From Qipengyuania xiamenensis (GTDB lineage Bacteria; Pseudomonadota; Alphaproteobacteria; Sphingomonadales; Sphingomonadaceae): a stretch of DNA of 64,000 bases. The position numbers and the translations under genes are program-made. Location of the stretch: assembly GCF_019711495.1 (NCBI RefSeq), contig NZ_JAIGNM010000002.1, forward strand, positions 372,001 through 436,000. The letters run 5' to 3'. The notes under the pieces are model-generated. The model was not told the DNA's origin. It did not search any database and worked only from the letters and a program-made list of their open reading frames with translations. Below are positions 45,081-52,569 of the stretch, piece after piece; the stretch's first letter is position 1; every line of letters begins with the position of its first letter.

Positions 45081-45766
45081 GCGGCCGTGTCGCTCGCGAT
45101 CTTGCCGTCGCCCAGCGTCAGCACGCGCTCGCAATGTTCGGCAAGCTCAGGGTCATGCGTGATGACCAGCAGCGTCGCGCCGGTTTCCTCGCGGCGGTTG
45201 AACAGGAGCTCGACGATCTCGTGACCGGTCGCAGCATCGAGGTTGCCGGTCGGTTCGTCGGCGAAGATCAGGTCGGGGCGGGGCGCAATGGCGCGGGCGA
45301 TGGCGACGCGCTGCTGCTCGCCGCCGGAAAGCTGCTGCGGATAGTGGTCGAGGCGGTGGCCGAGGCCAACGGCCTCCAGCTCGACCTTCGCGCGTTCATG
45401 CGCGTCGGTTTCGCCTGCCAGTTCCATCGGTGTTGCCACGTTTTCGAGCGCGGTCATGGTCGGCAGGAGGTGGAATGCCTGCAGCACGATGCCGATCCGG
45501 CCCCGTCGGGCGCGGGCGAGGGCATCTTCGTCCATGGTGGCGAAATCGGCACCCGCTACGCTCAGCGTGCCGGATGTGGCACGTTCCAGTCCGGACAGTA
45601 CCGCCATGAGCGAGCTCTTGCCCGACCCGGACGGGCCGAGCAGGGCGACGGTCTCGCCCTTGCCGATGGTGAGGTCGAGCCCTTTCAGGATTTCCACCGG
45701 TGCTTCGGGGGAGCCGAGGGTGAGGCGCAGATCGCGCGCGCAAATCGCATCTTGAGAAGTCGTCAC
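45077..45766 (-). CDS. ABC transporter ATP-binding protein (YbbA/LolD-like)
   Basis: 229 residues from a GTG at 45766; a GTG at 45799 is also possible. Walker A GPSGSGKS (44-51), Q-loop [10 protein letters not shown], signature [14 protein letters not shown], Walker [13 protein letters not shown] and the H-loop [12 protein letters not shown]. It powers the FtsX-type permease downstream, with which it overlaps by 4 bases. It is divergent from the tesA-like esterase gene. Confidence 0.93.
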   Translation of the reverse strand: MTTSQDAICARDLRLTLGSPEAPVEILKGLDLTIGKGETVALLGPSGSGKSSLMAVLSGLERATSGTLSVAGADFATMDEDALARARRGRIGIVLQAFHLLPTMTALENVATPMELAGETDAHERAKVELEAVGLGHRLDHYPQQLSGGEQQRVAIARAIAPRPDLIFADEPTGNLDAATGHEIVELLFNRREETGATLLVITHDPELAEHCERVLTLGDGKIASDTAA

Positions 45767-45813
45767 GCGGCTGCGATGGCAGATGGACCACCTCCGCACA
45801 AGGAAGCTCGCCG

Positions 45814-46515
45814 ATGCGCCTTAGTAGTTTGTCGATACCTCTTTTCGCCCTGACACTGGCCGCTTGCGGCAGCGAGGTGGACGAGGCTCCGCCGCAGGCC
45901 GAAGCGACGACAGCCAGCGAGGCTCCGGAAGAGATCGTCGTCGAAGGCGAAGAGCGCCGCATTGTCGCATTCGGAGACAGCCTTTTCGCAGGATACAATC
46001 TGGCAGAACACGAAGGCTATCCGGAACGGCTGCAGCGTGCGCTCAGGCAGGCGGGCATCAATGCCACGGTGGTCGATGCCGGCGTATCGGGCGACACAAG
46101 CTCCGGCGGGCTGGAGCGGATCGGGTTCCTGCTCGACCAGCAGCCGGTAAAGCCGGATCTGTTCATCCTCGAACTTGGCGGGAACGACATGCTGCGCGGC
46201 ATTCAGCCCGAAGCTACCCGCACGAACTTCGAAGGCATGCTCGCCGAATTGCAGAGCCGCGGCATTCCGGTACTCGTGATGGGAATGCGCGCGCCGCCGA
46301 ACTACGGGCCGGAATACCAGCAACAGTTCGATGCGCTCTATGGCGAGCTCGCCCGCGAATATGAAGCGCAGCTGGTGCCTTTCTGGCTCAAGAGCATCTA
46401 CCAGTCGCCAGAACTGTTCCAGTCGGACCGCATCCACCCGACGGCCGAGGGTATCGACCTGCTGGTGGCCGATACTATCGACGACGTGCAGGCGGCTTTG
46501 CCCGACGCAGGTTAA
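45814..46515 (+). CDS. Arylesterase/TesA-like GDSL lipoprotein
   Basis: 233 residues. Signal with lipobox LTLAAC (Cys18), so it is anchored in the envelope. SGNH-hydrolase blocks: GDSL with Ser56 (VAFGDSLFAGYN), Gly in GVSGDTSSGG, Asn in ELGGNDMLRG, and Asp205/His208 in SDRIHPTAEG. Hydrolyses ester or thioester bonds of lysophospholipids or aryl esters. Divergent from ybbA/ybbP-like genes, as tesA is in E. coli. The stop overlaps the recF stop, tail to tail. Confidence 0.92.
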   Translation: MRLSSLSIPLFALTLAACGSEVDEAPPQAEATTASEAPEEIVVEGEERRIVAFGDSLFAGYNLAEHEGYPERLQRALRQAGINATVVDAGVSGDTSSGGLERIGFLLDQQPVKPDLFILELGGNDMLRGIQPEATRTNFEGMLAELQSRGIPVLVMGMRAPPNYGPEYQQQFDALYGELAREYEAQLVPFWLKSIYQSPELFQSDRIHPTAEGIDLLVADTIDDVQAALPDAG

Positions 46516-47591
46516 ATCCGTTCGACGCTGCCGCCGGTCACGCGCCAGACCGCGGCTTCATTGGAAATGCTGTCGAAGGGGGCCAGCTCGGTCCCCGTCA
46601 TCCAGACCTGCGCGCCGCTCGCAGCAAGCTGGTCGAACAGCGCGGCGCGGCGCACCGGATCGAGATGTGCGGCGACCTCGTCGAGCAGCAGGACGCCGCT
46701 GCGCCCCTGTGCCGCGAGCGCCGCGTGTGCGAGCGTGATGGCGACCAGCATGGCCTTCTGTTCACCGGTCGAGCTCTGGGCGGCAGGCACGCGCTTGGCC
46801 GCGTGAACCACTTCCAGCTCGTCGCGGTGCGGGCCTGAGAGGGTGCGCTGCGCCGCGCGGTCCCTTGCACGCCCGTCGAAGAGAGCCTGCGACAAGGATT
46901 CGGCACTGTCGGTGCCGCCGGGCGCATAGGTCAGGGCGGGGCGGGCGAAGGGCTCGCTCGGCATATGGGCGATGCGGCTCATCAGCGTATCGACCAACAT
47001 CGCGCGACCGGCGATCAGCCTTCCGCCGTGTTCGACCATCTGCGCTTCGATCGCGTCGAGCCAGGCGCTTTCGGGTGCCCGGTCGTCTGCCAGCAGGCGG
47101 TTGCGCTCGCGCAGCGCGGCTTCATAGCGCGAGGCATAGGCGGCATGCGCCGGATCGAGTGCCAGCGCCATGCGGTCCATGAACCTGCGCCGATCGGCAG
47201 CAGGGCCGGTGAAGAGGCCGTCCATTGCCGGGGTGAGCCATGTCAGGGCGAGCCATTCGCCTAAACCCGTCGCGCTGCCTTCCGCGCCATTGATGCGTAC
47301 GCGCCGACGGGCCGGGTGATCGCTTTCGGTATAGGTGCCGAGCCGGATCGCCTCTCCGTCCTCCTGCCTGAGGTCCGCGCCGATGGTGAAGCCGGTGTCC
47401 GCATCATGCTGGACCATGTCGGCCAGCGCTGCCCGCCGCAGCCCGCGCCCGGGGGCCAGCAGCGAAAGCGCCTCGAGCACATTGGTCTTTCCCGCGCCAT
47501 TCTCCCCGACAAGCAGGTTGAAGCGCGAGGTGCCTCCCAGTTCGGTGACCTCGTGATTGCGGAAACGGGTGAGGGAAATGCGGTCGAGCAT
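46512..47591 (-). CDS. recF: DNA replication and repair protein RecF
   Basis: 359 residues. SMC-like ATPase that helps load RecA at gaps. Walker A VGENGAGKTNVLEA (28-41), SGPHRDELE, signature SSTGEQKAML and Walker B LLLDEVAAHLD. The ATG at 47591 starts MLDRISLTRFRNHEV; the frame extends upstream without likeness. It is not next to dnaN or gyrB here, as is common outside the origin region in alphaproteobacteria. Confidence 0.95.
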   Translation of the reverse strand: MLDRISLTRFRNHEVTELGGTSRFNLLVGENGAGKTNVLEALSLLAPGRGLRRAALADMVQHDADTGFTIGADLRQEDGEAIRLGTYTESDHPARRRVRINGAEGSATGLGEWLALTWLTPAMDGLFTGPAADRRRFMDRMALALDPAHAAYASRYEAALRERNRLLADDRAPESAWLDAIEAQMVEHGGRLIAGRAMLVDTLMSRIAHMPSEPFARPALTYAPGGTDSAESLSQALFDGRARDRAAQRTLSGPHRDELEVVHAAKRVPAAQSSTGEQKAMLVAITLAHAALAAQGRSGVLLLDEVAAHLDPVRRAALFDQLAASGAQVWMTGTELAPFDSISNEAAVWRVTGGSVERI

Positions 47592-47651
47592 GGGGTCTGC
47601 GAGCCCTAGCGCGGGGCTCTGCTCCCCGCCACCGGAAAGCGAAATCCAAAA

Positions 47652-47717
47652 GTTGGGAATTTTCGCCAACCTTTCGGTTTCATTAACAAGAGCCGTCCCG
47701 TCGGTTCAGTTAAGAAT
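47652..47717 (+). promoter_or_regulatory. Possible enhancer region of the sigma-54 promoter
   Basis: A dyad GTTGG-9-CCAAC (47652-47656 and 47666-47670) is followed by two similar direct repeats, CGGTTTCATTAACAAG (47675) and CGGTTCAGTTAAGAAT (47702), 27 bases apart. They lie about 55-120 bases before the predicted transcription start, where sigma-54 activators usually bind. Inferred from position and repetition; no PspF consensus was checked. Confidence 0.35.
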
Positions 47718-47742
47718 GGCTGAATTCCGCCGTTTTTCAATT

Positions 47743-47759
47743 TTGGCACGGTGGTTGCA
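47743..47759 (+). promoter_or_regulatory. Sigma-54 (RpoN) promoter, -24/-12
   Basis: TTGGCACGGTGGTTGCA matches the sigma-54 consensus YTGGCACGrNNNTTGCW at every fixed position. The GG is at 47745-47746 and the GC at 47757-47758, so transcription should start near 47770. It faces the two small-peptide genes and pspC. PspF/sigma-54 control of phage-shock genes is well known in other bacteria, which fits. Confidence 0.85.
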
Positions 47760-47773
47760 ATGCTTGGGGTGTC

Positions 47774-47790
47774 CACCGGATGGTCCGGTG
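47774..47790 (+). promoter_or_regulatory. 5'-leader hairpin
   Basis: Perfect dyad CACCGGA-TGG-TCCGGTG beginning about 4 bases after the predicted start site. It would form a stem-loop at the very 5' end of the message, perhaps protecting it from decay. Function is inferred from placement. Confidence 0.45.
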
Positions 47791-47821
47791 AACGATCAAG
47801 ATAATTCAGGGATACAGACAA

Positions 47822-47941
47822 ATGTTCGCTTTCGACGCTTCCAACAACAAGGCCCTCGCATCGGTCTTCGCTTTCGCTGCCTCGGCCATCATGATGGCAA
47901 TGGCAATCGTCCCCGCTAGCCCGGCCGGCCTCATCGCCTAA
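47822..47941 (+). CDS. Small hydrophobic peptide A (39 aa), Psp-associated
   Basis: 39 residues: a short polar start (MFAFDASNNK), then one hydrophobic helix ending AIVPASPAGLIA. It is the first frame after the sigma-54 promoter, with a weak AGGGA site. It aligns end to end with the next 39-residue gene: both begin MF-x-(F/L), have a K at position 10 and share AIVPASP-x-G-x-x-A at the C-terminus. The same length, matched motif and operon placement make coding very likely. It is probably an inner-membrane single-pass protein; the PASP motif could be a recognition or cleavage point. Family not recognised. Confidence 0.75.
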   Translation: MFAFDASNNKALASVFAFAASAIMMAMAIVPASPAGLIA

Positions 47942-47981
47942 GCCCTTAGCGCCCACACTCAATTCACTAGGAAAAGGATCT

Positions 47982-48101
47982 ATGTTCGACCTCGAAAAAT
48001 ATGGCAGCAAGCTTTTCGCAGCAGCCTTCTCGCTTACCATCTCGGCAGCCTTCTTCGCAGCTGCTATCGTCCCCGCATCGCCCAATGGAGTACTGGCATG
48101 A
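47982..48101 (+). CDS. Small hydrophobic peptide B (39 aa), Psp-associated
   Basis: 39 residues: MFDLEKYGSK, hydrophobic helix FAAAFSLTISAAFFAAAIV, then PASPNGVLA. AAAAGGAT precedes the ATG by 2-9 bases, a good ribosome site. Its stop overlaps the pspC ATG (ATGA), so peptide and PspC are translationally coupled. It is a paralogue of peptide A, 40 bases downstream of it. Likely an envelope-stress accessory protein acting with PspC; the function is unknown and inferred from the operon. Confidence 0.8.
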   Translation: MFDLEKYGSKLFAAAFSLTISAAFFAAAIVPASPNGVLA

Positions 48102-48316
48102 ACGACCTGAAATTCCGCGATGACAATGCCGTCAGCCCGAGCAAGTCTTTCCGGCTCGACCGCACCAACGGCAAGCTGATGGGCGTTTGCGCCGGCATTG
48201 GCCGCTACTTCGGGATCGACACCACGCTGGTTCGCGTCGGCTTCGTCCTGGGTACGCTGCTCGGCTTCGGCAGCTTCATCCTCATCTACCTGGCGATCGG
48301 ACTGATCGCAGACTGA
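48098..48316 (+). CDS. pspC: PspC-domain envelope stress protein
   Basis: 72 residues, a single PspC domain: FRLDRTNGKLMGVCAGIGRY, FGIDTTLVRVGFVLGTLLGF and a C-terminal hydrophobic helix. In E. coli PspC senses secretin mislocalisation and binds PspA; here no pspA or pspF lies in the window. It shares an operon with two paired 39-residue peptides behind a perfect sigma-54 promoter. A dyad downstream probably ends the transcript. Confidence 0.9.
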   Translation: MNDLKFRDDNAVSPSKSFRLDRTNGKLMGVCAGIGRYFGIDTTLVRVGFVLGTLLGFGSFILIYLAIGLIAD

Positions 48317-48334
48317 GTTCGATCCTTCCGCAAC

Positions 48335-48357
48335 ATCCCGGACAGACGGTCCGGGAT
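48335..48357 (+). terminator. Hairpin after pspC
   Basis: Perfect 9-bp stem ATCCCGGAC/GTCCGGGAT with 5-base loop, 18 bases after the pspC stop. No T-run; probable 3'-end structure or Rho-assisted terminator. Confidence 0.6.
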
Positions 48358-48409
48358 CGGGCGAGAAGGGTCGGACTTCGCATTGGCAGGCACGAAGCCC
48401 GCCAATTCC

Positions 48410-49204
48410 TCACATGGCCGAGATACCGCCGTCGAGCTTCAGCTCCGCACCGGTCATGAACTTGCTCTCGTCACTGGCGAGATAAACCACCGCATTGGCG
48501 ATATCGTCCGGTTCGCCGACTTTCTTGAGCGGGATCTGACGGGCGAGCTTCTCCATCAGCACATCCTTGTCGATATTGTGATTGATCGCCGTCCCGTCGA
48601 GGATCGGCGTATCGACGAATGTCGGGTGTACCGAGTTGCAGCGGATATCCATGCGGTTCTTCGCACAATGCAGCGCGATCGATTTCGACAGCATCCACAC
48701 CGCGGCCTTGCTGGCATTGTAGGCGGGCATGGTGTCGCTGGCGATCAGGCCGGCGATGCTCGAGATGTTGATGATCGATCCGGGCGCATGTTCGCGCATC
48801 AGAGGCAGCGCCTTCTGGCAGCCGTGGAAGATGGAATCGACATTGACCGAGAAGCAGCGCTGCCAGTCCTCGAACTTGCAGGTCTCGATATTGCCGCCGA
48901 CACCGATACCGGCATTGTTGACCAGTACGTTGAGACCGCCGAGTTCCCTTTCGGCGACATCGACCACGCGCTCCCACGCATCGGGATCGGTCACATCGTG
49001 CTGGACGCCGACGGCATGACCGGCACCCATTTCCTCGACGATACGGGCTGCTGTCGCCTCGGCGCCGTCCCCGTTGATATCGGTGCACAGCACTTTCGCA
49101 CCTTCTTCGGCGAGCCTGCGGGCATGGGCCGCGCCCAGTCCCTGTGCTGCACCGGTAACCAGCGCCAGCTTACCCTTGCAGCGTCCGTTTGCCTTGGCTG
49201 CCAT
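48410..49204 (-). CDS. Short-chain dehydrogenase/reductase
   Basis: 264 residues. NAD(P)-binding TGAAQGLGAAHARRLAEEG (about 17-35), NNAG in VLVNNAGIGVGG, catalytic Ser in INISSIAG, and YNASK (Tyr-x3-Lys). An Asp after the second strand (CTDINGDG) favours NAD. The family oxidises varied alcohols; the nearest types are 3-alpha(20-beta)-hydroxysteroid and similar dehydrogenases. The ATG at 49204 has GGGAGAG before it. It is the last gene of a LemA-TPM-TPM-Nudix-SDR run by spacing. Confidence 0.88.
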   Translation of the reverse strand: MAAKANGRCKGKLALVTGAAQGLGAAHARRLAEEGAKVLCTDINGDGAEATAARIVEEMGAGHAVGVQHDVTDPDAWERVVDVAERELGGLNVLVNNAGIGVGGNIETCKFEDWQRCFSVNVDSIFHGCQKALPLMREHAPGSIINISSIAGLIASDTMPAYNASKAAVWMLSKSIALHCAKNRMDIRCNSVHPTFVDTPILDGTAINHNIDKDVLMEKLARQIPLKKVGEPDDIANAVVYLASDESKFMTGAELKLDGGISAM

Positions 49205-49206
49205 CG

Positions 49207-49752
49207 TCACTCTCCCTCGATAAATCCTTGTCCCAGGAGCGTGAGCATACGCACGTCGATGCCGCAACCTTCTTGGCGCTTGGCGGCAATAAATTCGGTC
49301 AGGCCCGAGCGTGCGACGCGGTGCACGGTGATGTTTTCACCTTCGACCCCGCCACCTTCGCCGACCTTGGTCAGACCGCGTGCACGAACGAAGGTGAAGC
49401 TTTCACTGACCATGCCGGGCGAGGAATAGAAGGTACCCAGATTCTCAAGAGTGGCGGCGCGGTAGCCCGTTTCCTCCTTGAGCTCGCGGCCGGCGGCGGC
49501 AAGTGGATCCTCGTCCTCGGCGCCGTCATCATCTCCGATCAGACCCGCCGGCAGCTCGAGACAGTTCATCTCCAGCGGCACCCGGTATTGCTCGACGAGC
49601 AGGACGTGATCCTCCTCATCCACCGCGAGGATGACGGCAGCGCGAATGCCGCGGCTGCGCGAGACATATTCCCAGCGTCCGCGTTTCTTCGCTGTGACGA
49701 ACCTACCCTGCCAGACGATTTCCTCCGGCGCGTCGTGGTCAGCAATACTCAT
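49207..49752 (-). CDS. Nudix hydrolase (ADP-ribose pyrophosphatase-like)
   Basis: 181 residues. The Nudix box is visible as LELPAGLIGDDDGAEDEDPL then AAAGRELKEETGY, with REL-x-EETGY canonical. There are some extra acidic residues (GDDDGAEDED) between the first Gly and the helix. The N-terminal VEQYRVPLEMNCLELPAG is typical of ADP-ribose pyrophosphatases. It hydrolyses nucleoside diphosphate-linked compounds with Mg2+. Its start lies 5 bases after the TPM gene stop and the SDR follows, so co-transcription is likely. Confidence 0.88.
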   Translation of the reverse strand: MSIADHDAPEEIVWQGRFVTAKKRGRWEYVSRSRGIRAAVILAVDEEDHVLLVEQYRVPLEMNCLELPAGLIGDDDGAEDEDPLAAAGRELKEETGYRAATLENLGTFYSSPGMVSESFTFVRARGLTKVGEGGGVEGENITVHRVARSGLTEFIAAKRQEGCGIDVRMLTLLGQGFIEGE

Positions 49753-49756
49753 GGGG

Positions 49757-50431
49757 TCAAACCTCGATCAGTCGGTCGGGCAATTCGTTCTGGTCGTCGG
49801 CATCGCGCGGGAAGTGTTCGGCAAGGACGATGCCGACATCGCGCACACCTGCAGCAAGGCCTTCCGCCACGCAGCCCTTGGAAACCTCTGCCAGCATGTC
49901 GACCATCGCCTCGCCCCAGACTTCTGCAGGGACCTGCGTGGCAATGGCATCGTCCGCGACGATTTCGGCGCGGTGCTCGCGCATCGAAAGGTAGAGCAGC
50001 ACGCCGGTACGCCCGTGGGTGCGGCGTTCCGCGCCGACTTTGAAGTGCTTGATAGCCGCATCGCGCACGCGCTGTGCGGTTACCGGCGAGGGGATCATGC
50101 GGAACTTGAGCGGCTGCCAGAGCTGCACGGCGAGCACGAGAAGCAGGGCGCCTAGCCCTGCACCGAGCACGAAAGTGAGGACCTGGCCGCGCGTCCATTC
50201 GCTGGACCATCCGCCCATGAGGCTGTCGAGCCAGTCGAGGACCGGTTGCGGGAAGGCGGCGAGCAGGCTCATCACGGTAAAGCTGATGCCAAGCGCCCAC
50301 CACAGGGCGACATCGGTATACCCGTCCGACCTGTCGGCCAGCACGGTGACGATCTCGCCGCTCGTCTGCTGTTCGGCAGCGGCGACTGCTTCGGTCACGA
50401 TCCGGTGCTGCTTTTCGTCCAGATAACCCAT
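49757..50431 (-). CDS. TPM-domain membrane protein
   Basis: 224 residues. A TPM-like N-terminal stretch (IVTEAVAAAEQQTSGEIVTV), two transmembrane helices (about 43-60 and 85-105), then a further soluble part with RTHGRTGVLLYLSMREHRAE and IATQVPAEVWGEAM that completes the TPM (phosphatase-like) fold. The family works with LemA and YgcG-type proteins; chloroplast TLP18.3 relatives have weak phosphatase activity and act in photosystem II repair. It abuts the upstream TPM gene. Confidence 0.82.
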   Translation of the reverse strand: MGYLDEKQHRIVTEAVAAAEQQTSGEIVTVLADRSDGYTDVALWWALGISFTVMSLLAAFPQPVLDWLDSLMGGWSSEWTRGQVLTFVLGAGLGALLLVLAVQLWQPLKFRMIPSPVTAQRVRDAAIKHFKVGAERRTHGRTGVLLYLSMREHRAEIVADDAIATQVPAEVWGEAMVDMLAEVSKGCVAEGLAAGVRDVGIVLAEHFPRDADDQNELPDRLIEV

Positions 50432-51274
50432 TTACCAGCCCCCCGAGGCGCCGCCGCCTCCAAAACTTCCGCCGCCTCCGGAAAAGCCTCCGCCTCCGCC
50501 GAAGCCGCCTCCCCCGAAGCCGCCGCCGCCCCAGCCCCCGCCGCGATCGTCGAGGCCGCGGGCAATGGCCTTGCCAGCTTCCCACAGGATGATGTCGCGG
50601 GCCGTATCGCCCCACGGGCCGCGGCGATAGCGACGCCGCCTGCGTCCGCCGCCGCGCAATATCGGCAGGATGAAGAAAAAGAAGATGAAGGCGAACCAGA
50701 TCAGGCCACCAAGCGGTACGCCGCCCGAACTTTCGCGCTTTTCAGTCGTTCGCTCGGCATTCTGAGCGATCTGCGCAGCCTCTTCGGGAGGGAGTTCCAG
50801 CTGCTTGATGATTTCGTCGGCACCCCAGCTGATCCCGCCGGAGAAGTCCCCGTCGCGGAAATAGGGCTTCATCCCTTCGACATATTCGAAGGCGAGACCG
50901 TCGGGGATGATACCCTCCAGCCCGTATCCGACCTCCACGCGCATTTGGCGTTCGTTGGGTGCCACGAGCAGGATAATGCCGTCATCGTTTTCCGCATCGC
51001 CCAGCTGCCAGTAGCGGCCCAGCTGGTATCCGTATTCGGCGATGTCATAGCCCTGGAGGCTTTCCACCGTCGCAATCACGAACTGGCGCTGGCTGCGCTC
51101 CTCGAACTCGTCGAGCTTGCGGGTCAGTTCCGCCTCGGTGGCATCGTCGATGATATTCGCCTGGTCGAGAACCGGCGCGGTCCCGCGCTCGGGAAAGCTC
51201 GGCTGAGCGGCGGCAGGCACGGCGAGGCCGAGCGCTACCGCCACGATCACCAGGAGGCGTCTTAGATTATCCAT
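50432..51274 (-). CDS. TPM-domain protein, YgcG type, with Gly-rich tail
   Basis: 280 residues. Signal peptide ending PAAAQ, TPM domain with NIIDDATEAELTRKLDEFEE and GIILLVAPNERQMRVEVGYG, a transmembrane helix (LIWFAFIFFFFILPIL) and basic RRRRRY stretch. The tail is Gly/Phe-rich (GGGFGGGGFSGGGGSFGGGG), common in YgcG proteins. Likely a periplasmic domain anchored in the inner membrane. Adjacent to the second TPM gene and 20 bases after lemA, matching the widespread lemA-ygcG pairing. Confidence 0.9.
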   Translation of the reverse strand: MDNLRRLLVIVAVALGLAVPAAAQPSFPERGTAPVLDQANIIDDATEAELTRKLDEFEERSQRQFVIATVESLQGYDIAEYGYQLGRYWQLGDAENDDGIILLVAPNERQMRVEVGYGLEGIIPDGLAFEYVEGMKPYFRDGDFSGGISWGADEIIKQLELPPEEAAQIAQNAERTTEKRESSGGVPLGGLIWFAFIFFFFILPILRGGGRRRRRYRRGPWGDTARDIILWEAGKAIARGLDDRGGGWGGGGFGGGGFGGGGGFSGGGGSFGGGGASGGW

Positions 51275-51294
51275 GATCGCGCTACCCGCGCAGA

Positions 51295-51909
51295 TCAGTT
51301 GGTTTCACTGCGCATATCGAGTTCGGGAGCCACTTCCGCGCCTTCCGATACGGCTTCGTAGGGCACCAGCGGCTCGGCGCCGTGGATGATGTTTGCGCCG
51401 ATCGTTTCAGGGAAGGTGCGAATGCGGGTGTTATAGTCGCGAACCGCTTCGTTGTAGTCGCGGATGGCGACCGCGATGCGGTTTTCCGTACCCTCGAGCT
51501 GGGTCATGAAACGGCCGAAGTTTTCCTGGCTGCGCAGTTCGGGATAGCGTTCGACCGAGACGAGCAGGCGGCTCAGCGCGCCGCCGAGATTGTTCTGCGC
51601 CTGCTGGTACTGCTGCATCTTGGAAGCATCGGTGAGGTCGTCGCCTTCGAGCTTGATTTCCGGGCGCGTTGCCGAAGCGCGCGCCTCGATCACTTCGTTC
51701 AGCGTCTGTCGTTCCTGTTCGGCAGAGGACATGACGATCTGTTCGAGGTTCGGGATCAGGTTCGCACGGCGCTGGAATTGTGCTTCCACGTCGGCCCAGC
51801 GCGCCTTGGCGGTTTCCTCTGCCCTGGGCACCGAATTGATGCCGCAGGCGGAAAGGGCGAGGGCAAAAGCGCCCAGCATGGCGGTGCGAAAGGCGATGAT
51901 ACGATTCAT
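51295..51909 (-). CDS. LemA-family lipoprotein
   Basis: 204 residues. Lipobox ALALSAC (Cys21), then the LemA helical domain: WADVEAQFQRRANLIPNLEQ, NLGGALSRLLVSVERYPELR and DYNEAVRDYNTRIRTFPE. LemA proteins are membrane-tethered four-helix bundles of unknown biochemical role, often next to TPM-domain genes, as here. First gene of the LemA-TPM-TPM-(Nudix-SDR) group. Confidence 0.92.
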   Translation of the reverse strand: MNRIIAFRTAMLGAFALALSACGINSVPRAEETAKARWADVEAQFQRRANLIPNLEQIVMSSAEQERQTLNEVIEARASATRPEIKLEGDDLTDASKMQQYQQAQNNLGGALSRLLVSVERYPELRSQENFGRFMTQLEGTENRIAVAIRDYNEAVRDYNTRIRTFPETIGANIIHGAEPLVPYEAVSEGAEVAPELDMRSETN

Positions 51910-52045
51910 GTCGGCATTCCCCTTGAAAACTGTCTTAGCGAGATAGGACGCTTACCTGTTGCTTTCAAGCGAGGCGGGCTTGAGGGCACAGGTTTGTCAT
52001 GTCAGTAATGCATCACCGACAAACGGGTTGCTGGAGGGACTGCTG

Positions 52046-52516
52046 ATGCTGAAAGATTTCAAGGAATTCATCGCCAAGGGCAATGTCATCGACCTCGCGG
52101 TCGCTGTGATCATTGCCAGTGCCTTCGGGGTAATTGTCGCCTCGTTGACCGACGAGATCATCATGCCGATCGTCGGCACGATCTTCGGCGGCGCCGATTT
52201 CTCGAACTATTTCGTCCTCTTGAGCACGCCCGAAGGCTACGAAGGCTCGCTGACGGACTATGCCGCACTGAAGGAGGCCGGCGCTGCGATGATCGGCTAC
52301 GGAGCTTTCATCACCGCGATCGTCAACTTCGTGATCCTGGCCTTTATCATCTTCCTGCTGGTGCGTTACGCCAAGAAGGTGATGGCGGAATTCGAGGAGA
52401 AGAAAGAGGAAGCGGCACCGGCCGGTCCGACCGAGCTCGACCTGCTCAAGGAAATCCGCGACGAACTTCGCGCCGCGCGCCCCGACTACGCGCCCGACAA
52501 GGGCCCGATGGGCTGA
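52046..52516 (+). CDS. mscL: Large-conductance mechanosensitive channel
   Basis: 156 residues. MscL opens in response to membrane tension to release solutes during hypo-osmotic shock. The amphipathic N-terminus and pore helix read MLKDFKEFIAKGNVIDLAVA then VIIASAFGVIVASLTDEIIM; the second helix is FVILAFIIFLLVRYAKK. The C-terminal bundle ends TELDLLKEIRDELRA. The ATG at 52046 follows GGAGGG by 8 bases; upstream in-frame starts are not conserved. A 10-bp hairpin follows. Confidence 0.95.
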   Translation: MLKDFKEFIAKGNVIDLAVAVIIASAFGVIVASLTDEIIMPIVGTIFGGADFSNYFVLLSTPEGYEGSLTDYAALKEAGAAMIGYGAFITAIVNFVILAFIIFLLVRYAKKVMAEFEEKKEEAAPAGPTELDLLKEIRDELRAARPDYAPDKGPMG

Positions 52517-52521
52517 CGGAT

Positions 52522-52549
52522 TACCCCTCTCTCGACCGGGAGAGGGGTA
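52522..52549 (+). terminator. Hairpin terminator after mscL
   Basis: Perfect 10-bp stem TACCCCTCTC/GAGAGGGGTA with 8-base loop, right after the mscL stop and before ssrA. No strong T-run. Confidence 0.75.
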
Positions 52550-52569
52550 CACTTCACATTAAGCGTTTC

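Noticed and set aside
47592-47651. Upstream extension of the recF frame
   Set aside because: No conserved sequence before MLDRISLTRF; only chance open frame.
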